From Halomonas almeriensis (GTDB lineage: Bacteria > Pseudomonadota > Gammaproteobacteria > Pseudomonadales > Halomonadaceae): 64,000 nucleotides of DNA. Of the stretch, positions 45,923-58,039 are shown one piece after another (position 1 is the stretch's first letter; the number at the start of each line of letters is the position of its first letter). Where the stretch lies: contig NZ_JAUFPO010000006.1 in assembly GCF_030409235.1 (NCBI RefSeq), positions 372,001-436,000 on the forward strand, written 5' to 3'. Under the pieces are notes generated by a model. That model had not been told where the DNA came from. It saw nothing but the letters and a program-made list of their open reading frames with translations, and ran no database searches. Made by a program: the position numbers and the translations under genes.

Positions 45923-46981
45923 TCAGGCCCCGATCCGATACGAAGAGGGCAGTTCCGCCAGCGGGCCACGGCCGCCTGCGAGCGTCAGCGCCAGATCATG
46001 CAGGCCGTCCCATAACGGAATGCTGCCGGCGCCCTTGATGGCAAGATCCAGGCGTTGTGCGAACAGCAACAGCTTGTGCAGGCGTTTCATGGGCAGTCGC
46101 TTGAGCGCCTGTTGGTAGGCCGGTCGGCGCTTGTCGAAGATCGGCGGTTTCTGCGCCTTGCAGGCATGCTCCAGACTCTGCCCCTGGTCCAGATGTTGCT
46201 GCAGCGAGAGCAGCAGGCGCAGCTCGCGGGTCAGGGCCCATAGCACGATGGGTGGTTCCACGCCCTCACCCCGCAGTCCGCTCATGATGCGCGAAACGCG
46301 CGACCGCTCGCCCTTCAGGCAGGCATCCAGCAGGGTAAAGACATCAAAGCGCGTGCTGTCCTCCACGCCGCCGGTGATCTGCTGCGGTGAGACCCGCGCC
46401 CCGGGGGGCAGCAGCAGGGCCAGCTTCTGCAGCTCCTGGTCCGCCGCGAGGAGATTCCCCTCGGTGCGCTCACCCAGCAGCCGGGCGGCATCCAGGTCGA
46501 TGCTCAGGCCATGCCGGGACGCACGGTCGCGCAACCAGTAATGCAGCCGCGAGACATCCACCGGCCAGACCGGCACAAAGAGGCCTACCTTGTCGAGTGC
46601 CTTGAACCAGGCGCTCTTCTGTTCGCGATAGTCCAGTCGTGGCGAGGCCAGCAGCAGGATATTGTCACTGGCTGCCATGCCATCGGCATATTCCTTGAGG
46701 GCCTTGGCGCCTTCCTGTCCGGGCTTGCCGTTGAGGCGCACCTCGATGAGCTTGCGCGAGGCAAACAGCGACATGCTGGCGGCACTCTCGTTCAGGCGTC
46801 CCCAGGCAAAGTTGGCCTCCACGTGCAGCACTTCGCGTTCCTCGATGCCATCCCGGCGCGCCGCCTGGCGCACGGCATCGCAGGATTCCATGTGTTGCAG
46901 GGGCTCATCCCCTGCCACGATGATGGCAGGCGGCAGGGTCTGACTGAGGCTGGCCTCGAGCTTGTCGGCAAAGACCTTCAT
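45923..46981 (-). CDS. holA: DNA polymerase III subunit delta
   Basis: Clamp-loader subunit that opens the beta ring. 352 aa, close to E. coli HolA (343). Typical MKVFADKLEASLSQTLPPAI and VAGDEPL start, and RLHYWLRDRASRHGL and LLDACLKGE in the middle. It lies 4 bp after lptE in the conserved leuS-lptE-holA order. Confidence 0.95.
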   Translation of the reverse strand: MKVFADKLEASLSQTLPPAIIVAGDEPLQHMESCDAVRQAARRDGIEEREVLHVEANFAWGRLNESAASMSLFASRKLIEVRLNGKPGQEGAKALKEYADGMAASDNILLLASPRLDYREQKSAWFKALDKVGLFVPVWPVDVSRLHYWLRDRASRHGLSIDLDAARLLGERTEGNLLAADQELQKLALLLPPGARVSPQQITGGVEDSTRFDVFTLLDACLKGERSRVSRIMSGLRGEGVEPPIVLWALTRELRLLLSLQQHLDQGQSLEHACKAQKPPIFDKRRPAYQQALKRLPMKRLHKLLLFAQRLDLAIKGAGSIPLWDGLHDLALTLAGGRGPLAELPSSYRIGA

Positions 46982-46985
46982 GGGC

Positions 46986-47483
46986 TCAGCCCCGAGGCTC
47001 GTCGAGCAGACGCAGCCGCTGCCAGAGACGTTCCAGGGCCTCGTCGCGAAGTCGCTGGCGGACGTCGCTGCGCTGCTCTTCGGCGGTCAGCAGGGCCTCG
47101 CTGCTCAGTGAATAGCGCTCCTGGACCGCCAGGCGCTGTTCCGGCAAGCGATAGGCCCCATCCTCGGTGCGTTGCACCGAAAAGGCGATCTCCAGGCGCA
47201 TGTCATATTCCTGGTAACCGGCATTGAGCACACTGAGGCGTTGCTTGCTGAAGCGCTCGGGCCCCAGATTGAGGCGCAGCCGGGCGTCGTCGCCGATACT
47301 CACGCCGGCGGCGGTAAGCTGCTCGCGCACCTGCCGCGTGAAGGCTTCATCCCGGCCGTCCAAGTCCAGCCGGCGGAAGGGCAGGGCCCGGTTGCCCAGG
47401 CCACGGAGCTGGAAGCCGCAGCCCGCCAGCGCCATGCTGGCCACGGCGGCGAGAGAAAGGCGTAGCAGGTGACGACGCTGCAT
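46986..47483 (-). CDS. lptE: LPS-assembly lipoprotein LptE
   Basis: Outer-membrane lipoprotein that plugs LptD and helps insert lipopolysaccharide. 165 aa; lipobox LAGCGFQLRG, the family-defining GCGFxLRG start. ATG 47483 has AGGGAG 5 bp upstream; an ATG at 47501 is less well placed. Between leuS and holA as in other gammaproteobacteria. Confidence 0.93.
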   Translation of the reverse strand: MQRRHLLRLSLAAVASMALAGCGFQLRGLGNRALPFRRLDLDGRDEAFTRQVREQLTAAGVSIGDDARLRLNLGPERFSKQRLSVLNAGYQEYDMRLEIAFSVQRTEDGAYRLPEQRLAVQERYSLSSEALLTAEEQRSDVRQRLRDEALERLWQRLRLLDEPRG

Positions 47484-47504
47484 GGAAACTCCCTGGGTCA
47501 TCGC

Positions 47505-50099
<2,595 letters not shown>

Positions 50100-50317
50100 T
50101 TACCTTGCTGGTCGGAGGCAACGCGGGTGTCGCTGCGCGCGTCAGCGGGTCGGTGTCGCACAAGGCCCTGTGGATCTGTGCGGCAGCGGTGGAATCCGCT
50201 TGATTCACCGACGGCGTGCCGTCTAAATGGAAAATGTGTCGGCCAGCTAGGATACCCCAGGAGCCCGGGTTCCGGCTATGGGCCGGCGAATGTCAGGCGC
50301 CACACGAGGAGAATGTC

Positions 50318-50836
50318 ATGAGCGACCAACAGGATCCGCGTCATCAGGATCACCGCCTCAAGGCGGCCTACGAACGTATGCTGGGGCGCCTGAAGGAAGG
50401 GGCCGGGGATCTCAATCGCGAGAACCTGCAGCATGAGCTCGATGAGGCCATCGAGTTTGAGGCCGAGGTGGAAGAGTTCACCCGGGATGAGCTGGCGCTG
50501 CTGCGCGCCTGGGTCGAACGCGACCTCAAGGAGATGCGCCGTTACCTCAGCGCCGGCGGCGAAGGCGTGGCCAGCTGGCTGGGCATCGACCTGTCGGCGT
50601 TGTCGCGCACGGTCACCGAGGCGCTGTTCTCGATTGCCGACCGCAGTCGGCTCGAACGGGAGCAGCTCGATGACGACCTGGAAGCCTCGCGCGCCGATTA
50701 CACCGCGGGTGAAATGGCCGTGCCGGGGCGCATGGCCTGCGTGCATTGTGATGCCACTGTCGAGATGACTGGTGTAGAGCGCCTCGAGCCCTGTCACCAA
50801 TGTGGTCACCGCTATTTCGCGCGTGCCCCAAGCTGA
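50318..50836 (+). CDS. Zinc ribbon-containing protein (DUF1451, YbeL-like)
   Basis: 172-aa soluble acidic protein; long helical body and a C-terminal zinc ribbon with CVHC and CHQCGHRYF. Matches YbeL/DUF1451, which also neighbours leuS in E. coli. GAGGAG lies 7 bp before the ATG at 50318. Function unknown. It is divergent from leuS across a 230-bp gap in which I see no other gene. Confidence 0.85.
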   Translation: MSDQQDPRHQDHRLKAAYERMLGRLKEGAGDLNRENLQHELDEAIEFEAEVEEFTRDELALLRAWVERDLKEMRRYLSAGGEGVASWLGIDLSALSRTVTEALFSIADRSRLEREQLDDDLEASRADYTAGEMAVPGRMACVHCDATVEMTGVERLEPCHQCGHRYFARAPS

Positions 50837-50869
50837 GCCGTGGGCGCACTCCGACCCCGAGCCCGTGCT

Positions 50870-52210
50870 TCAGCCGGCCAACCAGTCTAGACTGATCATT
50901 ACCAGCAGCGTCATGACCAGGGCATAGCCAAGGTTATGGCGCATCATGCGGGTGCCGCTGACGTCGTAACGGCCCTGCAGCGAGAGGTTGATGCCCGACA
51001 GGGGGCCGACGCTGGTGCCGATGGCCCAGGCGCTGAGCGCCACGAAGGCAAACAGCGTCTGCTCGCCGGGGGCCAGTTCGAGCATCGACGCTAGCACCGA
51101 GACGCCGATGATGGGGTGAAGCCCGGCCACGGCACTGGCCACGATGGCCAGGAAGCTCAGGCTGGCCTGAGCGATGCCGAAGTCGGCAAACAGCGTCCAG
51201 TCCTGCCCGGTGGCGGCATCCAGCAGGGTCGAGAGGCCCTGCGTCAGCAGCCCGGCGCAAAGGAAGAGGGAAATCTCGCCGCGCATGGCCGGCAGCCGGG
51301 TCAGGGTATGCTGGCGCAGCCGATACAGGGTCCAGGCGGGGCCGCGGCTCAGGTTGGTGGCCAGGGCCACGCTCGGCATCAGGAAGGTGATGATGCTGAC
51401 GATGGACAGCTGCGGTGTCAGCCCGTAGTGGAAGAGCATCACCAGCCCGGCCATGGCCACCGGCATCAGCAGGCTGCGGGGTGACATCGAAAAGCCGGCC
51501 GTGGCGCTCAGGTCGAAACGCCGGGGCAGCTCCAGCAGGGTCAGCAGGCCGGAACACAGCGCCAGTGGCAGGCCGTGCATGACGACAGTGGCATAGTCCA
51601 TCTCGGGCGCCAGGGTCATCACGATGCCCATGGAGGCGAAAAAGGGCGACCACCATGCGGCACTCGACAGGCCGCGATTCAGCCCCAGCAGTTGGGGCAT
51701 GCTCAGGGGCCCGCGGCGCTGCAGGCGGTCGCCGACCATGAAGACCGTTGACAGGTTGAGGATGGTGCCCAGCAGGTGCACGCCCAGCCAGGTGCCAGCG
51801 AGTCCGCGGCGCCCGGTGATCGCCTGACCGCCGGGCGGCCGTGACTGGCCACGCAGGTTGCCGATCAGGCCGATGAAGCTGACCCCGACCAGCATGGCGA
51901 CCACATAGGTGTTGGCGTCGAGTATCGCCCACCAATCGATCGTCGCGCCGAAACCGAAGCGCGCCAGTAACAGCAGGCCGAGCCCGATGGCGGCCAGCCA
52001 TCCCGCTTGACGTCGATTGCGGGAGGGGATGTCTCGCCACAGCAGTGCGGTGCCCAGCCAGAGGGCATGACCGACCAGGTGTGGGCTGAATGGTGAGGCA
52101 CCGCTGAACTGGGTGATCTGGATGATCAGGCCGGCCAGTATCGTTAGGCCGGCCAGGCCGCGGCGTAGCAGGTCACTGGCTGCCGGTGTCGGGGGAGCGG
52201 GTCGAGACAT
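50870..52210 (-). CDS. Polytopic inner-membrane protein, possible ion/organic-acid transporter
   Basis: 446 aa, about eleven or twelve hydrophobic segments, almost no soluble domains. I do not recognise the family. Segments such as IIGVSVLASMLELAPGEQTL and AIGTSVGPLSGINLSLQG recall the C-terminal halves of ion-transporter-superfamily permeases, which is weak evidence. It lies 50 bp downstream of the LysR gene on the same strand, so the two may be co-transcribed. No signal peptide or binding motif is visible. Confidence 0.6.
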   Translation of the reverse strand: MSRPAPPTPAASDLLRRGLAGLTILAGLIIQITQFSGASPFSPHLVGHALWLGTALLWRDIPSRNRRQAGWLAAIGLGLLLLARFGFGATIDWWAILDANTYVVAMLVGVSFIGLIGNLRGQSRPPGGQAITGRRGLAGTWLGVHLLGTILNLSTVFMVGDRLQRRGPLSMPQLLGLNRGLSSAAWWSPFFASMGIVMTLAPEMDYATVVMHGLPLALCSGLLTLLELPRRFDLSATAGFSMSPRSLLMPVAMAGLVMLFHYGLTPQLSIVSIITFLMPSVALATNLSRGPAWTLYRLRQHTLTRLPAMRGEISLFLCAGLLTQGLSTLLDAATGQDWTLFADFGIAQASLSFLAIVASAVAGLHPIIGVSVLASMLELAPGEQTLFAFVALSAWAIGTSVGPLSGINLSLQGRYDVSGTRMMRHNLGYALVMTLLVMISLDWLAG

Positions 52211-52260
52211 GGTAGGTCCCAGGAAGGTTTATAGCATCCTAAGTAATGGCCCGGCTGGTC

Positions 52261-53175
52261 TCAAGCTGGCGTGTTTCCGGGGAGTTGCCAGTTTCGTGCT
52301 TCTGCCGTGCGCACGTCGTCGAACATCTCGAGCATGGCACGCGCGGCATTGGACAGGGTGCGGTTGCGATGCACCAGGTAGCCTAGTGGCCTGAGAATGG
52401 GCGGGTGGTCGACGGCCATCTCGTGCAGATCGTCGGCGATCATGCTCTCCGGCAGCAGACTCCAGCCCAGCCCGATGGCCGTCATCATCTTCAGGGTTTC
52501 CAGATAGTTGGTGGAGATGGCCACCGGCAGGCCGAGACCGGCCGCCGCAAAGCGCGACTCGACCAGTCGGCGGGTAAAGGTCATGGAACCGGGCAGCACG
52601 GCATCGTGATGGCAGAGCTCTGCGAGGCTCAGTGACGGGCTGCCGGCTAGTGGATGGTGTCGAGCACAGACGAAACATAGCCGGTCGATCCACACCGGCA
52701 CGGTGCTCAGATGGGGGTCCGGCGTGGGCGAGAGGGTCGCGGCGGCGATCTCCAGCTCACCATCCAGCACGCCCTGATAGGCCTGCTCCGAGTCGAGAAA
52801 GTGCAGGTCCAGGCGAACCTGTTGATGGCGCTGTGTGTAGCGTTCGAGCAGCGAGGGCAGTCGATGCAGCCCCAGATGATGGCTGGTGGCCAGGGTCAGT
52901 TTGCCGGCCACGTCGCCGCTCAGGTTGCCCAGGGCGCGGCGGCTGTCATCGACCATGACCAGGATGCGCCGTGCCCGTGGCAGCAATAGCTGGCCGGCCT
53001 CGGTCAGGGTGACGCGTCGACCGATTCGGTCGAACAGGCGCGCCTCGGTCTGCTCCTCGAGCACGGCAATGCGCTTGCTCACCGCCGGCTGGGTCAGGTG
53101 GAGCTGTTCGGCGGCCCGGGAGAAACTGCCGCTGTCGGCCACCGCCAGGAAGGCCTGCAAACTTTGCGTGTCCAT
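52261..53175 (-). CDS. LysR-family transcriptional regulator
   Basis: 304 aa: N-terminal winged helix-turn-helix (DTQSLQAFLAVADSGSFSRA, LTQPAVSKRIAVLE) and a substrate-binding-protein-like effector domain. ATG 53175 has GGAGAG 4 bp upstream; the frame is open to 53256 without support. Divergent from leuC, the same arrangement as in Pseudomonas, so it probably regulates leucine synthesis, perhaps sensing a pathway intermediate (inference). Confidence 0.9.
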   Translation of the reverse strand: MDTQSLQAFLAVADSGSFSRAAEQLHLTQPAVSKRIAVLEEQTEARLFDRIGRRVTLTEAGQLLLPRARRILVMVDDSRRALGNLSGDVAGKLTLATSHHLGLHRLPSLLERYTQRHQQVRLDLHFLDSEQAYQGVLDGELEIAAATLSPTPDPHLSTVPVWIDRLCFVCARHHPLAGSPSLSLAELCHHDAVLPGSMTFTRRLVESRFAAAGLGLPVAISTNYLETLKMMTAIGLGWSLLPESMIADDLHEMAVDHPPILRPLGYLVHRNRTLSNAARAMLEMFDDVRTAEARNWQLPGNTPA

Positions 53176-53191
53176 CTTGCTCTCCGTTTGG

Positions 53192-53208
53192 CATTCCTTT
53201 CTGGAATG
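53192..53208. promoter_or_regulatory. Candidate LysR operator in the lysR-leuC gap
   Basis: CATTCC-TTTCT-GGAATG, a perfect 6-bp inverted repeat containing T-N11-A (T53194, A53206), the LysR-type binding pattern, 17 bp before the lysR start within the 156-bp divergent gap. Confidence 0.55.
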
Positions 53209-53331
53209 TATTGAATAAATAACATGAATTGCCTTTATGCGCACATCGCGGGACACTGCCCGTCATATTCGGTAAGGGCAGATTCACTGCCCACCGTGAC
53301 GCGATGATCGGGCGACGCCCGGGAGGACGAC

Positions 53332-54768
53332 ATGTCAGGCCAGACTCTCTATGACAAGCTGTGGTCGCAGCATCTGGTGAAGGAACGAGGGGATGGCACC
53401 GCGCTCATCTACATCGACCGCCATCTGCTGCATGAGGTGACCTCGCCCCAGGCCTTCGAGGGGTTGCGGTTGGCGGGCCGCCGTCCATGGCGCCTGGATG
53501 CCAACCTGGCCACGCCGGATCACAACGTGCCGACCACTCTGGTCGAGCGCGCCGAGGGCAATGCCGGCATCAAGGACGAGGTCTCACTGATCCAGGTACA
53601 GACGCTGGACGATAACTGCGAATCCTTCGGCATCGAAGAATTCCGTATCAATGACCCGCGTCAGGGTATCGTGCACGTGGTCGGCCCGGAGCAGGGCGCC
53701 ACACTGCCGGGCATGACGGTGGTCTGCGGGGATTCCCACACGGCGACCCATGGGGCCTTTGCGGCCCTGTCGCATGGCATTGGCACGTCGGAAGTCGAGC
53801 ACGTGCTGGCCACCCAGTGCCTGCTGGCGCAGAAGATGAACAACATGCAGGTACGCGTCGAGGGCGAGCTCGGCGAGGGCGTCACCGCCAAGGATGTCGT
53901 GCTGGCCATCATCGGCCGCATCGGCACTGCCGGCGGTACCGGCTACGCCATCGAGTTTGCCGGCAGCGCGATCCGCGGGCTCTCCATGGAAGGCCGCATG
54001 ACCGTCTGCAACATGGCCATCGAGGCAGGCGCCCGGGTAGGGCTGATCGCCGTGGACGACACCACCATCGATTACCTGCGCGACCGTCACTATGCCCCGC
54101 AAGGCGAGATGTGGGACGCCGCCGTGGCCGACTGGCGTCGGCTGGTCTCGGATGACGATGCCGCGTTCGACAAGGTCGTGACCCTGGATGCTGCCGAGAT
54201 CGAGCCGCAGGTGTCCTGGGGCACCAGCCCCGAGATGGTCACCGGCGTCGGCGGTGAAGTGCCCGACCCGGACGAGGCCGGTGACGACACGGCGCGTACC
54301 GGCATGATCCGGGCCCTGGAATACATGGGGCTGGCGCCGAAGCAGAAGATTACCGACATCCGGCTGGACAAGATCTTCATCGGCTCCTGTACCAACTCGC
54401 GGATCGAGGATCTGCGCGCCGCCGCCAGGGTTGCCAGGGGCCACAAGGTGGCCGACTCGGTGGCACTGGCCATGGTGGTGCCGGGCTCCGGACTGGTGAA
54501 GCGTCAGGCCGAGGAAGAAGGGCTGGACAAGGTCTTCCTGGATGCCGGCTTTGAGTGGCGCGAGCCCGGCTGCTCCATGTGCCTGGCCATGAATGCCGAC
54601 AAGCTTGGGGCCGGCGAACACTGCGCCTCCACATCCAATCGCAATTTCGAGGGACGTCAGGGCTACGGCGGGCGGACCCACCTGGTTAGCCCGGCCATGG
54701 CGGCGGCCGCCGCGATTGCCGGCCATTTCGTCGACGTCCGCCAATTCGATTCCGCTGGGGAGGCCTGA
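53332..54768 (+). CDS. leuC: 3-isopropylmalate dehydratase large subunit
   Basis: Aconitase-type subunit with a [4Fe-4S] cluster that isomerises 2- to 3-isopropylmalate. 478 aa. Cluster cysteines in [11 protein letters not shown] and [30 protein letters not shown] is the substrate block. GGAGG ribosome site. First of leuCDB, three bases before leuD. Confidence 0.98.
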   Translation: MSGQTLYDKLWSQHLVKERGDGTALIYIDRHLLHEVTSPQAFEGLRLAGRRPWRLDANLATPDHNVPTTLVERAEGNAGIKDEVSLIQVQTLDDNCESFGIEEFRINDPRQGIVHVVGPEQGATLPGMTVVCGDSHTATHGAFAALSHGIGTSEVEHVLATQCLLAQKMNNMQVRVEGELGEGVTAKDVVLAIIGRIGTAGGTGYAIEFAGSAIRGLSMEGRMTVCNMAIEAGARVGLIAVDDTTIDYLRDRHYAPQGEMWDAAVADWRRLVSDDDAAFDKVVTLDAAEIEPQVSWGTSPEMVTGVGGEVPDPDEAGDDTARTGMIRALEYMGLAPKQKITDIRLDKIFIGSCTNSRIEDLRAAARVARGHKVADSVALAMVVPGSGLVKRQAEEEGLDKVFLDAGFEWREPGCSMCLAMNADKLGAGEHCASTSNRNFEGRQGYGGRTHLVSPAMAAAAAIAGHFVDVRQFDSAGEA

Positions 54769-54771
54769 ACC

Positions 54772-55416
54772 ATGCAACCATTTCATTACCTGGCCGGCCT
54801 GGTAGCACCGCTGGATCGCGCCAACGTCGACACCGACCTGATCATTCCCAAGCAGTTTCTGAAGTCGATCAAGCGGACCGGCTTCGGCGTCAATCTGTTC
54901 GACGAGCTGCGCTACCTCGACGAGGGGTATCCGGGCCAGGACGCCTCGCAGCGCCCGCTCAACCCGGACTTCGTGCTCAACCAGCCGCGATATCAGGGCG
55001 CCAGTATCCTGCTGGCGCGCAAGAACTTTGGCTGTGGCAGTTCTCGCGAGCATGCTCCGTGGGCATTGGAAGACTTCGGCTTCAGGGTCGTGATTGCGCC
55101 GAGCTTTGCCGATATCTTCTATAACAACGCCTTCAAGAACGGCATTCTGCTGGTCAAGCTCTCCGAGGCCGAGGTGGATCGGCTGTTCGAGGAAGTCGCC
55201 GCCAACGAGGGGTATCGTCTGGAGGTGGACCTGGAAAAGCAGCGCGTGACCACGCCATTTGGGGAACTACTTGAGTTCGAGGTCGACGACTTCCGCAAGC
55301 ATTGCCTGCTGGAAGGACTCGACGACATCGGAATTACCCTTAAGGACGAAGACGCGATTCACGCCTTCGAGAAGCGTCATCGGGCCGAGCGGCCCTGGAT
55401 GTTTCGCGAGGCCTGA
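54772..55416 (+). CDS. leuD: 3-isopropylmalate dehydratase small subunit
   Basis: 214-aa swivel-domain partner of Leu[21 protein letters not shown] and [15 protein letters not shown] are the family signatures. Followed by a 161-bp gap holding a heptad-repeat element before leuB, unusual within a leu operon. Confidence 0.97.
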   Translation: MQPFHYLAGLVAPLDRANVDTDLIIPKQFLKSIKRTGFGVNLFDELRYLDEGYPGQDASQRPLNPDFVLNQPRYQGASILLARKNFGCGSSREHAPWALEDFGFRVVIAPSFADIFYNNAFKNGILLVKLSEAEVDRLFEEVAANEGYRLEVDLEKQRVTTPFGELLEFEVDDFRKHCLLEGLDDIGITLKDEDAIHAFEKRHRAERPWMFREA

Positions 55417-55425
55417 CCGCCCGGC

Positions 55426-55556
55426 GAGCTACGAGCCACGAGCTACGAGCTGCGAGCTGGGTTTTCGGGTTTCGTATCTCGCATCTCGCCGCTCGTATGC
55501 TTTGGGTTTTGAGCTTCCGGGGTTGCCCTTCGAATCTCGTGGCTCGATGCTCGCCG
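55426..55556. repeat. Degenerate heptad-repeat element (element 3)
   Basis: Starting 9 bp after the leuD stop: five heptads GAGCTAC, GAGCCAC, GAGCTAC, GAGCTGC, GAGCTGG (55426-55460), then an opposing arm CTCGCAT, CTCGCCG, CTCGTAT (55478-55498) and a second set CTCGTGG, CTCGATG, CTCGCCG (55536-55556). CGAGCCACGAG of the left arm is the exact complement of CTCGTGGCTCG in the right arm. Same design as the element at 6008. Confidence 0.82.
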
Positions 55557-55577
55557 CTTACAAAAAAGGATTGATGC

Positions 55578-56657
55578 ATGACACGCAAAATTCTGGTTCT
55601 CCCGGGCGACGGTATCGGCCCGGAAATCACCGCTCAGGCGAGCCGTGTGCTGGCGGCCTGCCAGGCGCGGGGCCTGGATGTTGAGGTCGAGGAAGCGCCG
55701 GTGGGCGGCACCGCCTATGACCGGCACGGTACCCCTCTGCCGGAGAGCACTCTCGAGCGCGCCCGGGCGGCGGATGCGGTTCTGCTGGGGGCCGTGGGCG
55801 GGCCTCAGTGGGATTCGATCGAGGACATCAGCAAGCGCCCGGAGAAGGGGCTGCTGGGGCTGCGCAAGGAGCTCGGGCTCTTCGGCAACCTGCGTCCGGC
55901 GCTGTTGTATCCGCAGCTAGCCGAGGCCTCGAGCCTCAAGCCGGAACTGGTCGCCGGCCTCGACATCATGATCGTGCGCGAGCTCACCGGGGGCATCTAC
56001 TTCGGCCAGCCGCGCGGCATCGAAGAGCGCGATAGTCAGCGTGTCGGCTTCAATACATATGTCTACTCGGAGGCCGAGATCGAGCGCATCGGCCGTGTGG
56101 CTTTCGAGATGGCACAGAAGCGCGGCAAGCGCCTTTGTTCCGTGGACAAGGCCAATGTGCTCGAGGTGACCATGCTGTGGCGTGAGGTAATGGAACGTCT
56201 GGCCCCCGAGTATCCGGATGTCGAGCTGACCCACATGTACGTCGACAACGCTGCCATGCAACTGGTGCGCGCGCCCAAGCAGTTCGACGTGGTGGTGACC
56301 GGCAACATGTTCGGCGACATTCTCTCGGATGCCGCTGCCATGCTCACCGGTTCCATCGGCATGCTGCCGTCCGCTTCGCTCAACGAGAGCGGTCAGGGCA
56401 TGTACGAGCCGTGCCACGGCAGTGCCCCGGATATCGCCGGCCAGGGACTGGCCAATCCGCTGGCCACCATCCTCTCGGTGGCCATGATGCTGCGTTACTC
56501 GCTGGGCGAGAACGCACTCGCCGAGCGAATCGAAGCGGCGGTCGGCCAGGTGCTGGATGACGGTCTGCGAACTGCCGATATCGCCCCGCAGGATGGCCCG
56601 TATGTATCCACGGTCGAGATAGGTGATGCGGTGCTGGCCGCGCTGGAAGCGTCCTGA
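55578..56657 (+). CDS. leuB: 3-isopropylmalate dehydrogenase
   Basis: Oxidises and decarboxylates 3-isopropylmalate with NAD. 359 aa; [14 protein letters not shown] start, [33 protein letters not shown] and [15 protein letters not shown] 7 bp before the ATG. Confidence 0.98.
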   Translation: MTRKILVLPGDGIGPEITAQASRVLAACQARGLDVEVEEAPVGGTAYDRHGTPLPESTLERARAADAVLLGAVGGPQWDSIEDISKRPEKGLLGLRKELGLFGNLRPALLYPQLAEASSLKPELVAGLDIMIVRELTGGIYFGQPRGIEERDSQRVGFNTYVYSEAEIERIGRVAFEMAQKRGKRLCSVDKANVLEVTMLWREVMERLAPEYPDVELTHMYVDNAAMQLVRAPKQFDVVVTGNMFGDILSDAAAMLTGSIGMLPSASLNESGQGMYEPCHGSAPDIAGQGLANPLATILSVAMMLRYSLGENALAERIEAAVGQVLDDGLRTADIAPQDGPYVSTVEIGDAVLAALEAS

Positions 56658-56757
56658 GGCAGCCATGGGGTGTCGTGAGCGCGGCACCCGGGCGGGCACT
56701 GATACGGCAGCGTTTTTTCTGTAGTATTAATCGTTCACTTTTTCTGGAGGACGTGAC

Positions 56758-57870
56758 ATGTTGAAAGTCGGTTTCGTCGGATGGCGGGGCATGGTCGGTT
56801 CCGTGCTGATGCAGCGCATGATCGAGGACGGAGATTTCAACGGTATCGAGCCGGTGTTCTTCACGACCTCCCAGGTCGGCCAGCCCGGTCCGGATATCGG
56901 CGTGGACGTGCCCGCGCTGAAGGATGCCCACGACCTTCAGACCCTGAAAACCCTGGACGTGATCATTACCTGCCAGGGCGGCGATTACACCCAGGCGGTC
57001 TACGCCGACCTGCGCGGCGAAGGCTGGAAGGGCTACTGGATTGACGCCGCCAGCACCCTGCGCATGGCCGATGACGCCACTATCGTCCTCGACCCGGTCA
57101 ATCGCAAAGTGATCGACGCCCAGCTGGCCCGCGGCGCTCGTACCTTCGTCGGTGGCAACTGTACCGTAAGCCTTATGATGATGGGCCTCGGCGGGCTCTT
57201 TGAGTCCGATATGGTCGAATGGATGACCTCCATGACCTATCAGGCGGCTTCCGGCTCCGGGGCCAAGCACATGCGCGAACTGCTTAACCAGATGGGAGCC
57301 CTCCGGGACAGTGTGGCCACCGAGCTGGCGGATCCGGGCAGTGCCATTCTAGATATCGATCGTCAGGTGACGGCGGCCATGCGCGGTGGCGACTTCCCGG
57401 TCGACAACTTCGGAGCGCCGCTGGCCGGCAGCCTGCTGCCCTGGATCGACTCCAAGCTCGAGAGTGGTCAGAGCCGCGAAGAGTGGAAGGGCTCGGTGGA
57501 AACCAACAAGATTCTCGGGCGCCAGGACCACCCGATTCCCATCGACGGGCTCTGTGTGCGGATTGGCGCCATGCGCTCGCACAGCCAGGCCTTCACCATC
57601 AAGCTCAAGCAGGATGTGCCGCTCGACGAGATCGAGGAGCGCATCGCGACGCACAACGACTGGGTCAAGCTGATCCCCAATGATAAGGATGCCACCAATG
57701 ACAGTCTGACGCCGGCCGCCGCGACCGGCACCCTGACGGTTCCGGTGGGGCGTCTGCGCAAGCTGGCCATGGGCGGTGAGTATCTGTCCGCTTTCAGCGT
57801 CGGCGACCAGCTTCTGTGGGGGGCCGCCGAGCCGCTCAAGCGCATGTTGAAGATTCTGCGGGAGCAGTGA
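56758..57870 (+). CDS. asd: Aspartate-semialdehyde dehydrogenase
   Basis: Makes aspartate semialdehyde for lysine, diaminopimelate, threonine and methionine. 370 aa, the gammaproteobacterial long form; [15 protein letters not shown] nucleotide site and catalytic Cys in [20 protein letters not shown] ribosome site; a T-rich stretch (56711-56747) precedes it and may hold a promoter. Ends with a strong terminator. Confidence 0.98.
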   Translation: MLKVGFVGWRGMVGSVLMQRMIEDGDFNGIEPVFFTTSQVGQPGPDIGVDVPALKDAHDLQTLKTLDVIITCQGGDYTQAVYADLRGEGWKGYWIDAASTLRMADDATIVLDPVNRKVIDAQLARGARTFVGGNCTVSLMMMGLGGLFESDMVEWMTSMTYQAASGSGAKHMRELLNQMGALRDSVATELADPGSAILDIDRQVTAAMRGGDFPVDNFGAPLAGSLLPWIDSKLESGQSREEWKGSVETNKILGRQDHPIPIDGLCVRIGAMRSHSQAFTIKLKQDVPLDEIEERIATHNDWVKLIPNDKDATNDSLTPAAATGTLTVPVGRLRKLAMGGEYLSAFSVGDQLLWGAAEPLKRMLKILREQ

Positions 57871-57897
57871 AACGGCTCGCCAACTGGCGAGTGTGTT

Positions 57898-57925
57898 ACG
57901 GGGCGCCCTCGCAGGGGCGCCCCGT
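57898..57925 (+). terminator. Terminator after asd
   Basis: ACGGGGCGCCC-TCGCAG-GGGCGCCCCGT, a perfect 11-bp stem with 6-nt loop, then TGCGTTT. A smaller hairpin (CTCGCC-AACT-GGCGAG) lies just upstream. Confidence 0.85.
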
Positions 57926-58039
57926 TGCGTTTCCGGCCGGCCCCATGGCTGGCGTTATGCCTGTCTGGCAGGGATAATGGTTCTTTTATTCTTTTCCGGG
58001 CAGCCGCCTGATGCCCCCCGACGATGACCCGATGGCACC

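Noticed and set aside
53209..53331. Leucine-rich attenuator peptide before leuC
   Set aside because: No short frame with a run of Leu codons followed by a terminator; a LysR-type operator is the simpler explanation.
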